Of a DNA stretch of 64,000 nucleotides, positions 1 to 8,864 are shown one piece after another. This DNA is from SAR324 cluster bacterium (lineage in GTDB: Bacteria > SAR324 > NAC60-12), in contig JADFZZ010000005.1 in assembly GCA_015232315.1 (NCBI GenBank), forward strand, positions 62,001-126,000, in the 5' to 3' direction. The notes under the pieces are model-generated. The model was not told where the DNA came from. It made no database searches and saw only the letters and a program-made list of their open reading frames with translations. Both the position numbers and the translations under genes were made by a program. Position 1 is the first letter of the stretch. Each line of letters starts with the position of its first letter.

Positions 1-1
1 T

Positions 2-3000
2 TTTTCTATGTTTATTCAGTTTTTATATCCAGAGGATTTCCCCCAAAAAATATTAAGGGTTATTCAGGGAATCGGTTTTCTGGCATCATTCCTTGTTTTG
101 GTAACCCCGCCGATTCTCTTCACGCAACTCACTATATCGTATCAGATATTCACTCTGGTTACCTGTCTGATCAGTATTTATGTGCTGGTCCGTGCTGTGA
201 CTAAAAAACGTGAGGGTGCGCGTATTTTTGTAGGTGGATTTCTGATCATGTTCTGCGCGATCATCAATGATATTCTGCATCACAATCAGATCATTTCATC
301 CGATGACATGACACCTCTCGGATTGTTCGTTTTCATATTTTCCCAGTCTTTCCTGCTTTCACTGAGGTTTTCCCAGGCATTTTTCACCGTGGAAGAGCAA
401 TCCCAACGATTGATGGTTCTGGATAAATTGAAAGATGACTTTCTGGCCAACACATCCCATGAATTACGAACTCCGCTCAATGGTATCATTGGTTTGGGGG
501 AGTCGATTCTGGATGGAGCCAAAGGCCCTGTTTCTCCGGGGCTGGCTCATGACATCCATATCATTGTCCAGAGCGGCAAAAGATTGTCCAATCTGGTCAA
601 TGACATTCTGGATTTTTCCAAAATGAAACATTCGGAACTTCAACTTCAACTGAAACCTGAAAATATCAAACAAACCATTGAACTGGTACTGACCATTTCC
701 AAGACGCTGGTGGGAACCAAACCCCTACGACTCTCCAGCAAAATGCCTGAAGATATGCCGTTGGTTCTGGCTGATCATAATCGGTTGCAGCAAATTTTGT
801 ACAATTTGATTGGGAACGCAATCAAGTTCACCCACGAAGGGCAGGTCGAAGTGAATGTCAGAGTAGAACAACAGTTTGTTCATATTGATATTGTGGACTC
901 GGGAATTGGAATTCCCGCAAATAAACTGGACCAGATCTTTATCTCCTTTGAACAGGTAGATGGTTCAACCGCGCGCGAATATGGCGGCACAGGACTGGGA
1001 CTTTCCATCACTAAACAACTGGTTGAAGCCCATGGTGGAAAAATTTCTGTAACCAGCAAAATGGGTGAAGGTTCAGTTTTTTCGTTTTACCTGCCTGTCA
1101 CCTCAGAACAGGAAGTCCAGGATACATCCTATTCGGATCTCACCAGGGAAAAGTATCAGATGCCTGATACCGTCTTGATTGATGAAATGGATGAGATTCC
1201 GAATGCATCCGGTTTGAAACAAAAAACGATCCTGGTTGTTGATGATGAGCCTGTGAACCTGCAAGTGCTCAAAAATTTGCTGACCCTCAGGAATTTCAGG
1301 GTGCTCACGGCACAGGATGGTTTTAGCGCACTTGAACTCATTGAAAAACAACTCCCGGATCTGGTCATACTTGATGTCATGATGCCACGGATGAGCGGTT
1401 ATGAAGTGTGTGAGAAAATCAGGGAAACACATCAATCCTCAACACTGCCAATCGTCATGCTCACTGCCAAGAATCAGGTCAATGATCTGGTTCAGGGATT
1501 AAACAGCGGTGCGAATGATTATCTCAACAAACCTTTTTTTAAGGAAGAATTGCTTGCAAGGGTGGACACACATCTGGAGTTATCAGAAATCAACACTGCC
1601 TTTTTGCAGGCCAACCACCGGTTGAAATTGCTGTTGCAGGGCACTCGAGAAATCGCTGAAGCCAATGATAAATTTCACACAATGATCAATGCCGCGAATT
1701 CCATATTGTCTGAATTGCCTGTTTTGGAGAACGCCACAGCCCATCTTTATTTTGGAGAGAATAATCTTTCTTCCGGGAATCAATATACTTATTTCGGGTT
1801 TCCATTGAATTATGAACCATTCCCTCATGTAAAAATGGATTCTATTAAAGAAACAAAGCACCTGAATTGTTCTGCCATGCCGGCATTAATTCAGGAATCT
1901 TTTGATTCGGGAAACACACAAACATTTCTGCATGAACAAACACTGTATATTCCGCTAGGACATCGGGACCATCATCTGGGTGCGATCATGATTGAAGGCA
2001 TTGATCATCACCTTATCCATGACGACTTGAAGGAATTTATTGACACCTTGGCCTATTCGCTGTCTGTCGCATTGGAAGACCTGAGTTTTGTGGTTGAACT
2101 GGAAAAGAAAGTTCTGGATCGAACACGACAACTGAATGAATCGCTCCATCAGGTTGAACAGCAAAATACGACGCTGTTGGCGAGCAACCGCAAACTTGAA
2201 GACCTCAACCAGACCAAGGAACAACTTCTCAAGCGTCTGAGTGAACTTTACAACACACAATTGGCTGATTTAACCGATGTTTTGGACCTGATTCAGATTG
2301 GTAACGGGGATCTCAAAGCCATGGTCCGTCAGGCCATCAGGGATGCGCATGAAATCAAGCAGTCATTGCGTCCTGTCACGTCACTGTATGTGTCAGAACA
2401 GGCGATCAGGAGTAAAAAAGTGCTCCTGGCTGAAACAGATAAAAAACAACAGATGCTTGCGAAAATGGCATTGGGTGGCACCGGAGTGGAACTGGATATA
2501 GTTTCAACGATTGAGCAGGGCAAAGAACAACTGGAGGCTTCCGTCTATGATATTCTGTGTATTAATTCAGAACTGATTGAACTGTCTGAAATCGCGCATC
2601 AATGTTCTCCAAATACAAAATCAGTGTTCATGACATCAGAAAGCGCCTCCACTTATTTACAGATATTGGATCGGTATCCGTTTCTTTCCAATATCGTATC
2701 TCGCAACGAGGAGGACCGAACCTTCACGCTGAAAAACATTTTCACAACGGTTAGCAAACTGATCAGTCAAGATCTGTTTGGCTTTGAAAAATATCTGAGT
2801 TGGGGTGTGGATGCCCAGCAGTATCCTGTGATCAACAGTGATTCACGACATAAACTTACAGATGGAATGGAAGACTATTTTAACCATTTGGGTGTGCGCA
2901 AAATGATCCTTAACAAATGCGTCATGGTGGCAGAAGAACTGTTGATGAACGCAATCTATGACGCACCTTCCGATGCTATGGGCAAAGCCCTGTATAATCA

Positions 3001-3346
3001 TTTGCCGAGAACAGTGCCTGTCGAATTGAAACCGGAAGAACAAGGCCTGTTTCGGTATGCCTGTGATGGTTTGCTGCTTTCCGTCTCTGTTGAGGATCCC
3101 TTTGGCGGACTGGGCCGACAAACGATTCTGGAATATCTGAAAAGCTGTTATGAAGGTCGTGCGGGCTCACTCAACAAAGATAAAGGCGGAGCAGGAAGAG
3201 GTCTGTTTCAGATCATTGAAGCGTCTGATCTCGTTGTGATCAATGTCAAACAAGGTGTCAAAACTGAAGTGATTTCAATTTTTAATCTGGATCCCGGAAA
3301 ATCAAAGAATGAAAAAAATACATCCCTTCATTATTTCTATGCGTAA
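2..3346 (+). CDS. 7TM hybrid histidine kinase with receiver, pseudo-receiver and RsbW-like ATPase (5' partial)
   Basis: The frame is open to the window edge, so the N-terminus is missing; residue numbers count from the ATG at 8. Residues 1-125 hold several hydrophobic helices that resemble the end of a 7TMR-DISM membrane sensor. A HisKA domain follows with the phospho-acceptor at His151 (SHELRTPLNG), then a HATPase with N-box Asn270, DSGIG at 297-301 and GGTGLGLS at 326-333. A receiver follows with Asp412/Asp413, phospho-acceptor Asp456, Thr486 and Lys508. After that come a possible GAF-like region, a coiled coil at about 700-760, a receiver-like domain at about 800-920 lacking the phospho-Asp, and a C-terminal RsbW-like ATPase (EELLMNA near 975, KGGAGRGLFQI near 1060). 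It should autophosphorylate in response to an unknown signal and pass phosphate to its own receiver. The C-terminal half is closely related to the protein at 54905-57202. The role of the last ATPase is unknown. Confidence 0.9.
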   Translation, partial: FSMFIQFLYPEDFPQKILRVIQGIGFLASFLVLVTPPILFTQLTISYQIFTLVTCLISIYVLVRAVTKKREGARIFVGGFLIMFCAIINDILHHNQIISSDDMTPLGLFVFIFSQSFLLSLRFSQAFFTVEEQSQRLMVLDKLKDDFLANTSHELRTPLNGIIGLGESILDGAKGPVSPGLAHDIHIIVQSGKRLSNLVNDILDFSKMKHSELQLQLKPENIKQTIELVLTISKTLVGTKPLRLSSKMPEDMPLVLADHNRLQQILYNLIGNAIKFTHEGQVEVNVRVEQQFVHIDIVDSGIGIPANKLDQIFISFEQVDGSTAREYGGTGLGLSITKQLVEAHGGKISVTSKMGEGSVFSFYLPVTSEQEVQDTSYSDLTREKYQMPDTVLIDEMDEIPNASGLKQKTILVVDDEPVNLQVLKNLLTLRNFRVLTAQDGFSALELIEKQLPDLVILDVMMPRMSGYEVCEKIRETHQSSTLPIVMLTAKNQVNDLVQGLNSGANDYLNKPFFKEELLARVDTHLELSEINTAFLQANHRLKLLLQGTREIAEANDKFHTMINAANSILSELPVLENATAHLYFGENNLSSGNQYTYFGFPLNYEPFPHVKMDSIKETKHLNCSAMPALIQESFDSGNTQTFLHEQTLYIPLGHRDHHLGAIMIEGIDHHLIHDDLKEFIDTLAYSLSVALEDLSFVVELEKKVLDRTRQLNESLHQVEQQNTTLLASNRKLEDLNQTKEQLLKRLSELYNTQLADLTDVLDLIQIGNGDLKAMVRQAIRDAHEIKQSLRPVTSLYVSEQAIRSKKVLLAETDKKQQMLAKMALGGTGVELDIVSTIEQGKEQLEASVYDILCINSELIELSEIAHQCSPNTKSVFMTSESASTYLQILDRYPFLSNIVSRNEEDRTFTLKNIFTTVSKLISQDLFGFEKYLSWGVDAQQYPVINSDSRHKLTDGMEDYFNHLGVRKMILNKCVMVAEELLMNAIYDAPSDAMGKALYNHLPRTVPVELKPEEQGLFRYACDGLLLSVSVEDPFGGLGRQTILEYLKSCYEGRAGSLNKDKGGAGRGLFQIIEASDLVVINVKQGVKTEVISIFNLDPGKSKNEKNTSLHYFYA

Positions 3347-3351
3347 TGAAA

Positions 3352-4389
3352 TCAATGTGAATAACTGTTCTTTTTAAGCCATTTCAGCGGATTCAAGGCG
3401 ATTCCATCTACATGAAGTTCAAAATGTATCTGAAACTGCCGGGTTACAGAGTCCTCACCAGCCTGCCCCAGCAAATCGGCCTCATCGACAAAAGAACCTT
3501 TAACCACATCGGTATTTTTAAGTCCGCCATAAATGGAATAGGTTTCTTTGCCGTGATCAATAATGACCAGTTTACCAGGCTCCGAGACAACGTCAGCAAA
3601 TACCACTTTGCCCGGTGCGACCGCAAAGACCGGGGCATCTGCCGCTGTCAAAACCATGATTCCATGGGATTGATTCATTCGGGCCTGAGGGTGTTTTCCG
3701 GCAGTGCCATACAATTGAATCAAACGACCTTCAACTGGTGGCGGAAGACGGCCCTTCAAGGGATAAAGTCCTTTGGTTTTGTTCAGGTTTTTTGCGAGTT
3801 TAATCTGTTTTTCAAGATATTCCGTGTCACGCTGGAGTTGAGACAGATTGGAAAGAATGTCTTTCAGGTATTCTTCATAAATCTGTGAATCTTCTTGCAA
3901 AACTTGCAATTGCTGAGAGCTCCAGAGTTTGGTGTTCAATCCTGCGGTATTCTGCTTCAGAATGGATTCAATGCGTTGGATTTCTGCTTTGAAAAGCTCC
4001 CGGATTGCATGATTCAATGCTGGATTAGGCGAAAAGACAATGCTTCCCGGTTTTGAAAGAATCTGATAATTCAGAGACAATTGTGCGGAACGTGTAGGTG
4101 GATCAAGAGACAAGGAGAGACCGGGAATAATCACTGCGCCCGAAGAAAGGGCGTTTATCTGGGCCTGCCCGGTTTTATATAAGTCATGGTTTTGGTTGAG
4201 ATGATTTTCAATCTCCTGTTTTCGGAGAATCATTGTCTGAATTGTTTCTTTCTTGATTTTCAATTGTGAGCGCAACTCTTTCGTTACATCATCACTTGCC
4301 GCGGAACAATTCATGGTTGTGACTGAAAACAACAGGTAGAGAATCAGCAACGGATGACATTTTTTAATCAGGAATAAAGAATATTTCAT
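3352..4389 (-). CDS. EnvC-like murein hydrolase activator (degenerate LytM/M23)
   Basis: A 345-residue exported protein with an N-terminal hydrophobic signal (about residues 1-31, likely cut near CSA/ASDD), a long coiled coil (about 35-210) and a C-terminal LytM/peptidase M23 fold (about 215-340). The zinc site is degenerate: the Asp of the HxGxD motif is absent (HGIMV), the first His of the HxH motif is Gln (QIHFEL), and the catalytic YxHL motif reads YGGL. This is the pattern of EnvC, which does not cut peptidoglycan but activates periplasmic amidases at the division site. The coiled coil plus dead LytM layout supports that role; activity on a particular amidase is inference. Its start codon overlaps that of dnaG on the other strand by two bases. 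Confidence 0.85.
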   Translation of the reverse strand: MKYSLFLIKKCHPLLILYLLFSVTTMNCSAASDDVTKELRSQLKIKKETIQTMILRKQEIENHLNQNHDLYKTGQAQINALSSGAVIIPGLSLSLDPPTRSAQLSLNYQILSKPGSIVFSPNPALNHAIRELFKAEIQRIESILKQNTAGLNTKLWSSQQLQVLQEDSQIYEEYLKDILSNLSQLQRDTEYLEKQIKLAKNLNKTKGLYPLKGRLPPPVEGRLIQLYGTAGKHPQARMNQSHGIMVLTAADAPVFAVAPGKVVFADVVSEPGKLVIIDHGKETYSIYGGLKNTDVVKGSFVDEADLLGQAGEDSVTRQFQIHFELHVDGIALNPLKWLKKNSYSH

Positions 4390-6121
4390 GAAAGTTGACC
4401 GTCATCAGGTTCGCGAAATCGTGGACCAAACAGATATTTTGCAATTGATCCAGGACAAAGGTGTTGCTTTAAAAAGATCAGGCAGCAGTTTCATGGGCTT
4501 ATGTCCGTTTCATTCTGAAAAAAGCCCCTCCTTTTCGGTTCATCCTCAAAAGGGGTTTTTCCATTGCTTTGGCTGTAGTGCCAGTGGCGATGCCATTGAG
4601 TTTCTCAAAAAACACGATCGTCTGACCTTTATGGAGGCCGTCAAGGAACTGGCTGACCGTGCGGGAATTACCCTTGAACTGTCGCAGGAGGCTTCCAGCA
4701 ACCAGGATCATGGTTTCAGGTGTTTAGGTCTGACCGCTGAATTTTATCGCAATCAGCTTCAACTCCCTCAAGGTGACAATGCCCGACAATATCTGCAATC
4801 ACGGCAGGTATCTGAAGCACTTCAACAGCACTTTATGTTGGGGTACGCGCCCTCCGGATGGCAGACGTTGATTCAGCATCTTCAAGCAAACAAAATTCAG
4901 CCACAGGATATGCTCCAGACAGGAATTGCAAAAACTTCTCCCAAGGGCGGTGGCAATTATGATTATTTCCGGGACCGACTGATATTCCCCATCCGTGATA
5001 TCAAGGGACGTTGTATTGGATTTGGTGGCAGAATCATGGTGCAGGACCCTAAACAGGCCAAATACCTGAACTCGCCCGACAGTCGCTATTATAATAAAAG
5101 TCAGGTGCTGTATGGTGTGTTTGAAGGTCTGGAAAGTATCCGCAGGAAAAAAGAAATGATTTTTGTAGAAGGCTACATGGACGTCATTCGCATGCATGCG
5201 TTTGGCTACACCCACGCCGTTGGTATCTGCGGAACCGCCCTGACCTCTGATCACCTGCGTATGATACAACGTTATGTGGATCAGATCATCGTGTTGTTAG
5301 ATGGAGATCAGGCCGGAAAAAACGCGGCATTACGGAGTATGCCTCTTCTGCTGGCATCGCCCTTGAGAACCAGAGTCGTGGTATTGCCTGAGAAAGAAGA
5401 TCCTGACAGTTTTTTATTGAAATATGACAAATCCGCTCTGGAGCGTTTATTGGACCAGGCTGAACCCGCTTTGGATTTTTTAGTGCAACAAACGCTTGCC
5501 AAACATGGCATGGATGTGCAAGGACGTACTAGAGCTCTTGAAGAACTGGTGCCCGTAATGAACCAGATTCCGCATGAACTGGCGAGGCAGAATGCCCTGG
5601 TAGGGCTGGCGGAGCGATTGAAGATTTCTGTACAAAGTATCATGAAACGATCTGAACCTTTGCAATCGGAAAAAAATTATGGTATCGTTCTCGGTTTATC
5701 TTCGCAGGAAGAGGATTTGACAGAAAAAAGGCTGTTGCACGCGTTGTTGTCAGAACGTTCATTGATCCATGTGGCTCGACAACACTTAAAGCCTTCCGAA
5801 TTCCAGACCACTATTTTTCAGTCAATTTATACAGAATTACTCAATCTACCGGAACAACAATTTCTGGAGCAATCTATTCAATCATTTGAAAAAATGATTC
5901 CCAAACTGTATTCCAAATTGTTAGAAGTGTATTTAGAAAATTTTTTGAAAGAAAATCCTGAAGCGCAATTCAGAAAAGATCTACGCAACATGAAGGAACG
6001 TCCATTGCGAAAATTGTATGATATCAGAATCAATTCTGCTGATGTCGTTGAACGTTTGAGCGCACGTAAGGATCTGGAAGAACAATTACAAAAACTCAAT
6101 GAGTTATTTCCATCACGCTAA
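4388..6121 (+). CDS. dnaG: DNA primase
   Basis: DnaG lays down RNA primers for DNA replication and works with the DnaB helicase. The 577-residue protein starts with the CHC2 zinc finger (Cys39, His42, Cys60, Cys63). The catalytic core and TOPRIM domain follow, with EGYMDVIRMH and the acidic DGDQAGKNAA motif at about residues 260-310. A helical C-terminal region for helicase binding ends the protein. Length and domain order are normal. The start is supported by the usual 8-10 residues before the VREIVDQTDIL segment. Only 24 bases separate it from rpoD, as in the macromolecular-synthesis operon; rpsU is not upstream, where an EnvC-like gene diverges instead. Confidence 0.97.
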   Translation: MKVDRHQVREIVDQTDILQLIQDKGVALKRSGSSFMGLCPFHSEKSPSFSVHPQKGFFHCFGCSASGDAIEFLKKHDRLTFMEAVKELADRAGITLELSQEASSNQDHGFRCLGLTAEFYRNQLQLPQGDNARQYLQSRQVSEALQQHFMLGYAPSGWQTLIQHLQANKIQPQDMLQTGIAKTSPKGGGNYDYFRDRLIFPIRDIKGRCIGFGGRIMVQDPKQAKYLNSPDSRYYNKSQVLYGVFEGLESIRRKKEMIFVEGYMDVIRMHAFGYTHAVGICGTALTSDHLRMIQRYVDQIIVLLDGDQAGKNAALRSMPLLLASPLRTRVVVLPEKEDPDSFLLKYDKSALERLLDQAEPALDFLVQQTLAKHGMDVQGRTRALEELVPVMNQIPHELARQNALVGLAERLKISVQSIMKRSEPLQSEKNYGIVLGLSSQEEDLTEKRLLHALLSERSLIHVARQHLKPSEFQTTIFQSIYTELLNLPEQQFLEQSIQSFEKMIPKLYSKLLEVYLENFLKENPEAQFRKDLRNMKERPLRKLYDIRINSADVVERLSARKDLEEQLQKLNELFPSR

Positions 6122-6145
6122 GTTTGTTAACATAGGATTTCTGTT

Positions 6146-7945
6146 ATGAAACCAATTATCGTAGAACAGACTGAGGTCACTCAAGATCAGGCACGGCTGA
6201 TTAAAGAGCTCATCGCTGAAGGCCGTGAAAAAGGCTTTGTAACCCTGGATGACATCAATTCCTATCTCAGCAATGAAATTCCTTCTCAGGAAAAACTGGA
6301 ACGAATTTTCAGTATCTTAGCCGAGATTGATATTGAAATTGTTGATTCCAATAAAAAGATCAACCTGGGAAACATGGACAGCCCCGTAGATCAAGAAACG
6401 GATCTGATTGAGAAGGAAGAACTCGATCTGGCCCCCGGTATTGACACGTCAACCGATGATCCTGTGCGGATGTACCTTCGCGAAATGGGCAGTATTGAGC
6501 TGTTGACCCGAGAAGGTGAAGTCGAGGTTGCGCAGGAAATTGAGGAAGGACAATACGAGCTGATTAAAATATTCGCACGTTCCAACCTTATCCTGAATTA
6601 TCTGTTCGATTTATGCAAAAAACTTAAGCACAATCAGGTGAAAGCACGTCACATTGTTTCTGGTCTTGATGAAGAGGACAATCTGATTGAGGACGAAGAA
6701 GCCGCAACAGTGCGTGTGATTGAATTGCTCGATAAGTGTCAGGAAGAATATGACAACATTCAGAAAATTCTTGCCAAAGTTACCGCCAGAGGCGTGTCGG
6801 AAAAACAAAAAGCCGAAATTGATCAATTATACCGGCAGATCGAGGAGATCATCAGAAACATCAATTTTAATTCCCGGCAGATTGAGAGCATGTGCAATGT
6901 CATGTTCAAACATAAAGATAAAATTGATCTGACCATCAAACAGCTCAATAAGTACATTCACGACCTGAAAATTCCGCTGGAGGAAGCGGACGAGCTTTTT
7001 TCACAGTGGAAAAACGCCAAAGGTGTCAAAAACAAGGAAAAAATCGCCCTCGACATACAAGAGGTTGCCAAAAGGCGATTTAATATTGTGCGCCGTACTT
7101 ATGAAAAAATTGAAGCATGCCGTAACCGGAAAAGTTTTATGATGGAACGGACAGCGTTGACCTGGGAAGCGTTCCAAAAGGAAGTGGCCTTTCTGCGAAG
7201 GGCAGAGCGACGTGTTAAAATCGCGAAAAGCAAGCTGGTTGAAGCCAATTTGAGGTTGGTGATCAGTATCGCCAAAAAATACACAAACCGGGGGCTTCAA
7301 TTTCTGGATCTGATTCAGGAAGGGAACATTGGTCTGATGAAAGCCGTGGACAAATTTGAATATCGTCGTGGATATAAATTTTCCACCTACGCGACCTGGT
7401 GGATTCGACAATCCATCACTAGGGCCATTGCGGATCAGGCTCGAACCATCCGGATTCCTGTCCACATGATTGAGACCATCAATAAATTATCCAGAACATC
7501 ACGGGCACTGATTCAGGAATTTGGACGTGAAGCAACACCGGAAGAATTGGCTGAACACATGCAAATGCCGCTGAACAAAGTACGAAAAGTGCTTAAAATC
7601 GCCAAAGAACCCATTTCGCTGGACACACCGATCGGAGATGATGATGATTCACAGTTGAAGGATTTTATCGCTGATGAAAAAGCTACAAATCCCGGTGATG
7701 TGGCCGCTTATGGAAACTTGAGCGAATTGACGCGCTTCGCCTTGGGAACGCTCACGCCTCGTGAAGAAAAAGTGTTGCGGATGCGCTTTGGGATTGATGA
7801 AAACAAAGATCACACGCTGGAAGAAGTCGGGCAGGATTTTGATGTCACCCGGGAGCGAATTCGGCAGATTGAAGCAAAGGCACTTCGTAAACTCAGACAC
7901 CCCACAAGAAGCAAATTGCTTCGTTCTTTCTATGATGGGAATTAA
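6146..7945 (+). CDS. rpoD: RNA polymerase primary sigma factor (sigma-70)
   Basis: The housekeeping sigma factor directs RNA polymerase to -10/-35 promoters. Its 599 residues show region 1.1 at the N-terminus, region 1.2 ([12 protein letters not shown], near 107), a non-conserved acidic insert, region 2 ([25 protein letters not shown]... and the TWWIRQ segment near 420) and region 3. Region 4.2 carries the -35-reading helix ([20 protein letters not shown]). It lies directly after dnaG, probably in the same transcript, and is followed by a clear rho-independent terminator at 7949-7970. A full region 1.1 marks it as group 1 rather than a stationary-phase paralogue. Confidence 0.97.
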   Translation: MKPIIVEQTEVTQDQARLIKELIAEGREKGFVTLDDINSYLSNEIPSQEKLERIFSILAEIDIEIVDSNKKINLGNMDSPVDQETDLIEKEELDLAPGIDTSTDDPVRMYLREMGSIELLTREGEVEVAQEIEEGQYELIKIFARSNLILNYLFDLCKKLKHNQVKARHIVSGLDEEDNLIEDEEAATVRVIELLDKCQEEYDNIQKILAKVTARGVSEKQKAEIDQLYRQIEEIIRNINFNSRQIESMCNVMFKHKDKIDLTIKQLNKYIHDLKIPLEEADELFSQWKNAKGVKNKEKIALDIQEVAKRRFNIVRRTYEKIEACRNRKSFMMERTALTWEAFQKEVAFLRRAERRVKIAKSKLVEANLRLVISIAKKYTNRGLQFLDLIQEGNIGLMKAVDKFEYRRGYKFSTYATWWIRQSITRAIADQARTIRIPVHMIETINKLSRTSRALIQEFGREATPEELAEHMQMPLNKVRKVLKIAKEPISLDTPIGDDDDSQLKDFIADEKATNPGDVAAYGNLSELTRFALGTLTPREEKVLRMRFGIDENKDHTLEEVGQDFDVTRERIRQIEAKALRKLRHPTRSKLLRSFYDGN

Positions 7946-7948
7946 CAG

Positions 7949-7970
7949 ACGGGCCCCAAGGCCCGTTTTT
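7949..7970 (+). terminator. Rho-independent terminator after rpoD
   Basis: A 7-bp perfect GC-rich stem (ACGGGCC at 7949-7955, GGCCCGT at 7960-7966) with loop CCAA is followed by a run of T. It starts four bases after the rpoD stop codon and ends the dnaG-rpoD transcript. The opposite strand lacks a good T-run, so it should work mainly in the plus direction. Confidence 0.9.
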
Positions 7971-7974
7971 CAAA

Positions 7975-8709
7975 TTACCATTCCTTAACAGCCCACCCAA
8001 TTGGTGATCCTTCGGGAGAAAATTCAAACGCCGCGGTTTGATATTTTTTCTGCATGATTTCTTTTTTCAGATTTTTCAGAGTATTCATCGGCATTTCAAC
8101 CAGCAGCGCATTCACCAGACTGGTTGGAATACTGCCGCCGGGGACAGTATGCAGTCTCCATGTGATTTCAGTTTGTCCATCACCAACATCCAGGATTCGA
8201 TAATACCCTTGAGAAAAGGGCACACGAACATTATCGCTGTCAGAAGAGGGGTATTCGTACTTGGCATCAGCCTCTGTTGAGACAATAATCGCTTTGGTTT
8301 CCGCTTCCTGTGTAATCACCGAATGAATCACAACATCCCTGTCATCCACAGGCCAAGGCAAATCACTCACCTGATAAATATAACGCTCGGTAAAGCTGAG
8401 CAATTTGATCAGTTTTGCTTCCGCGCATTTATCAATCCATTTTGTATAAGAAGGTGTGTCATCCAGCATGGCGAGAACGCTCGCAACCGAGGTTTTCAAA
8501 GTAACAACCCCCTTAAACTCGTCATAATCAGACCCCGGAACCTTTTGCACAAAGACCTTGATTCCATCTTTCTCATCTTTCAACTCCCATTCCGCACGAA
8601 CAACCTGCCCCCACAATCCGCTTAACAGCAGACTGATCAACAAGACCAGCAACCCGGTCCGCACATGCTGTTTCAATGGATGAGTCAAACTAATGGCTTT
8701 TGCTTTCAT
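7975..8709 (-). CDS. Exported START-domain lipid-binding-like protein
   Basis: A 244-residue protein with a basic N-terminus and a hydrophobic segment (about 18-37) ending in VVRAEW, likely a signal peptide or single anchor. The rest matches the START/Bet v1-like helix-grip fold: an EWELKDEKDGIKVFVQ opening, WPVDDRDVV in the middle, and a C-terminal helix after VPGGSIPTSLVN. START proteins bind lipids or other hydrophobic ligands; bacterial ones of this length are mostly uncharacterised, so no ligand can be named. A strong ribosome site (GGGGGAG) sits directly before the ATG. It converges on rpoD and appears monocistronic. Confidence 0.8.
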   Translation of the reverse strand: MKAKAISLTHPLKQHVRTGLLVLLISLLLSGLWGQVVRAEWELKDEKDGIKVFVQKVPGSDYDEFKGVVTLKTSVASVLAMLDDTPSYTKWIDKCAEAKLIKLLSFTERYIYQVSDLPWPVDDRDVVIHSVITQEAETKAIIVSTEADAKYEYPSSDSDNVRVPFSQGYYRILDVGDGQTEITWRLHTVPGGSIPTSLVNALLVEMPMNTLKNLKKEIMQKKYQTAAFEFSPEGSPIGWAVKEW

Positions 8710-8760
8710 ACTCCCCCTTCTGAAAGGATTAAAAAATCTGTTTTTTGGGATACAAATTGT

Positions 8761-8789
8761 TTGTTAGCGTTTTCCTCTCTGTTTGACAA
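8761..8789 (-). promoter_or_regulatory. Putative sigma-70 promoter of the START-domain gene
   Basis: Read on the minus strand, TTGTCA (8789-8784) is followed after 17 bases by TAACAA (8766-8761), about 50 bases upstream of the start codon. The -35 box matches 5 of 6 consensus bases and the -10 box only 3 of 6, so this is tentative. Confidence 0.4.
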
Positions 8790-8864
8790 GATAGAGAATG
8801 TTGAAAACGTCACAAAATCTGGAACTTGATAGTGCTTGTGGATTTTTCATCAGAAAACAGATTT

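Noticed and set aside
8-10. ATG at position 8 as the true start of the hybrid kinase
   Set aside because: The frame is open upstream and the visible N-terminus begins inside a multi-helix membrane sensor, so the gene is cut by the window edge.
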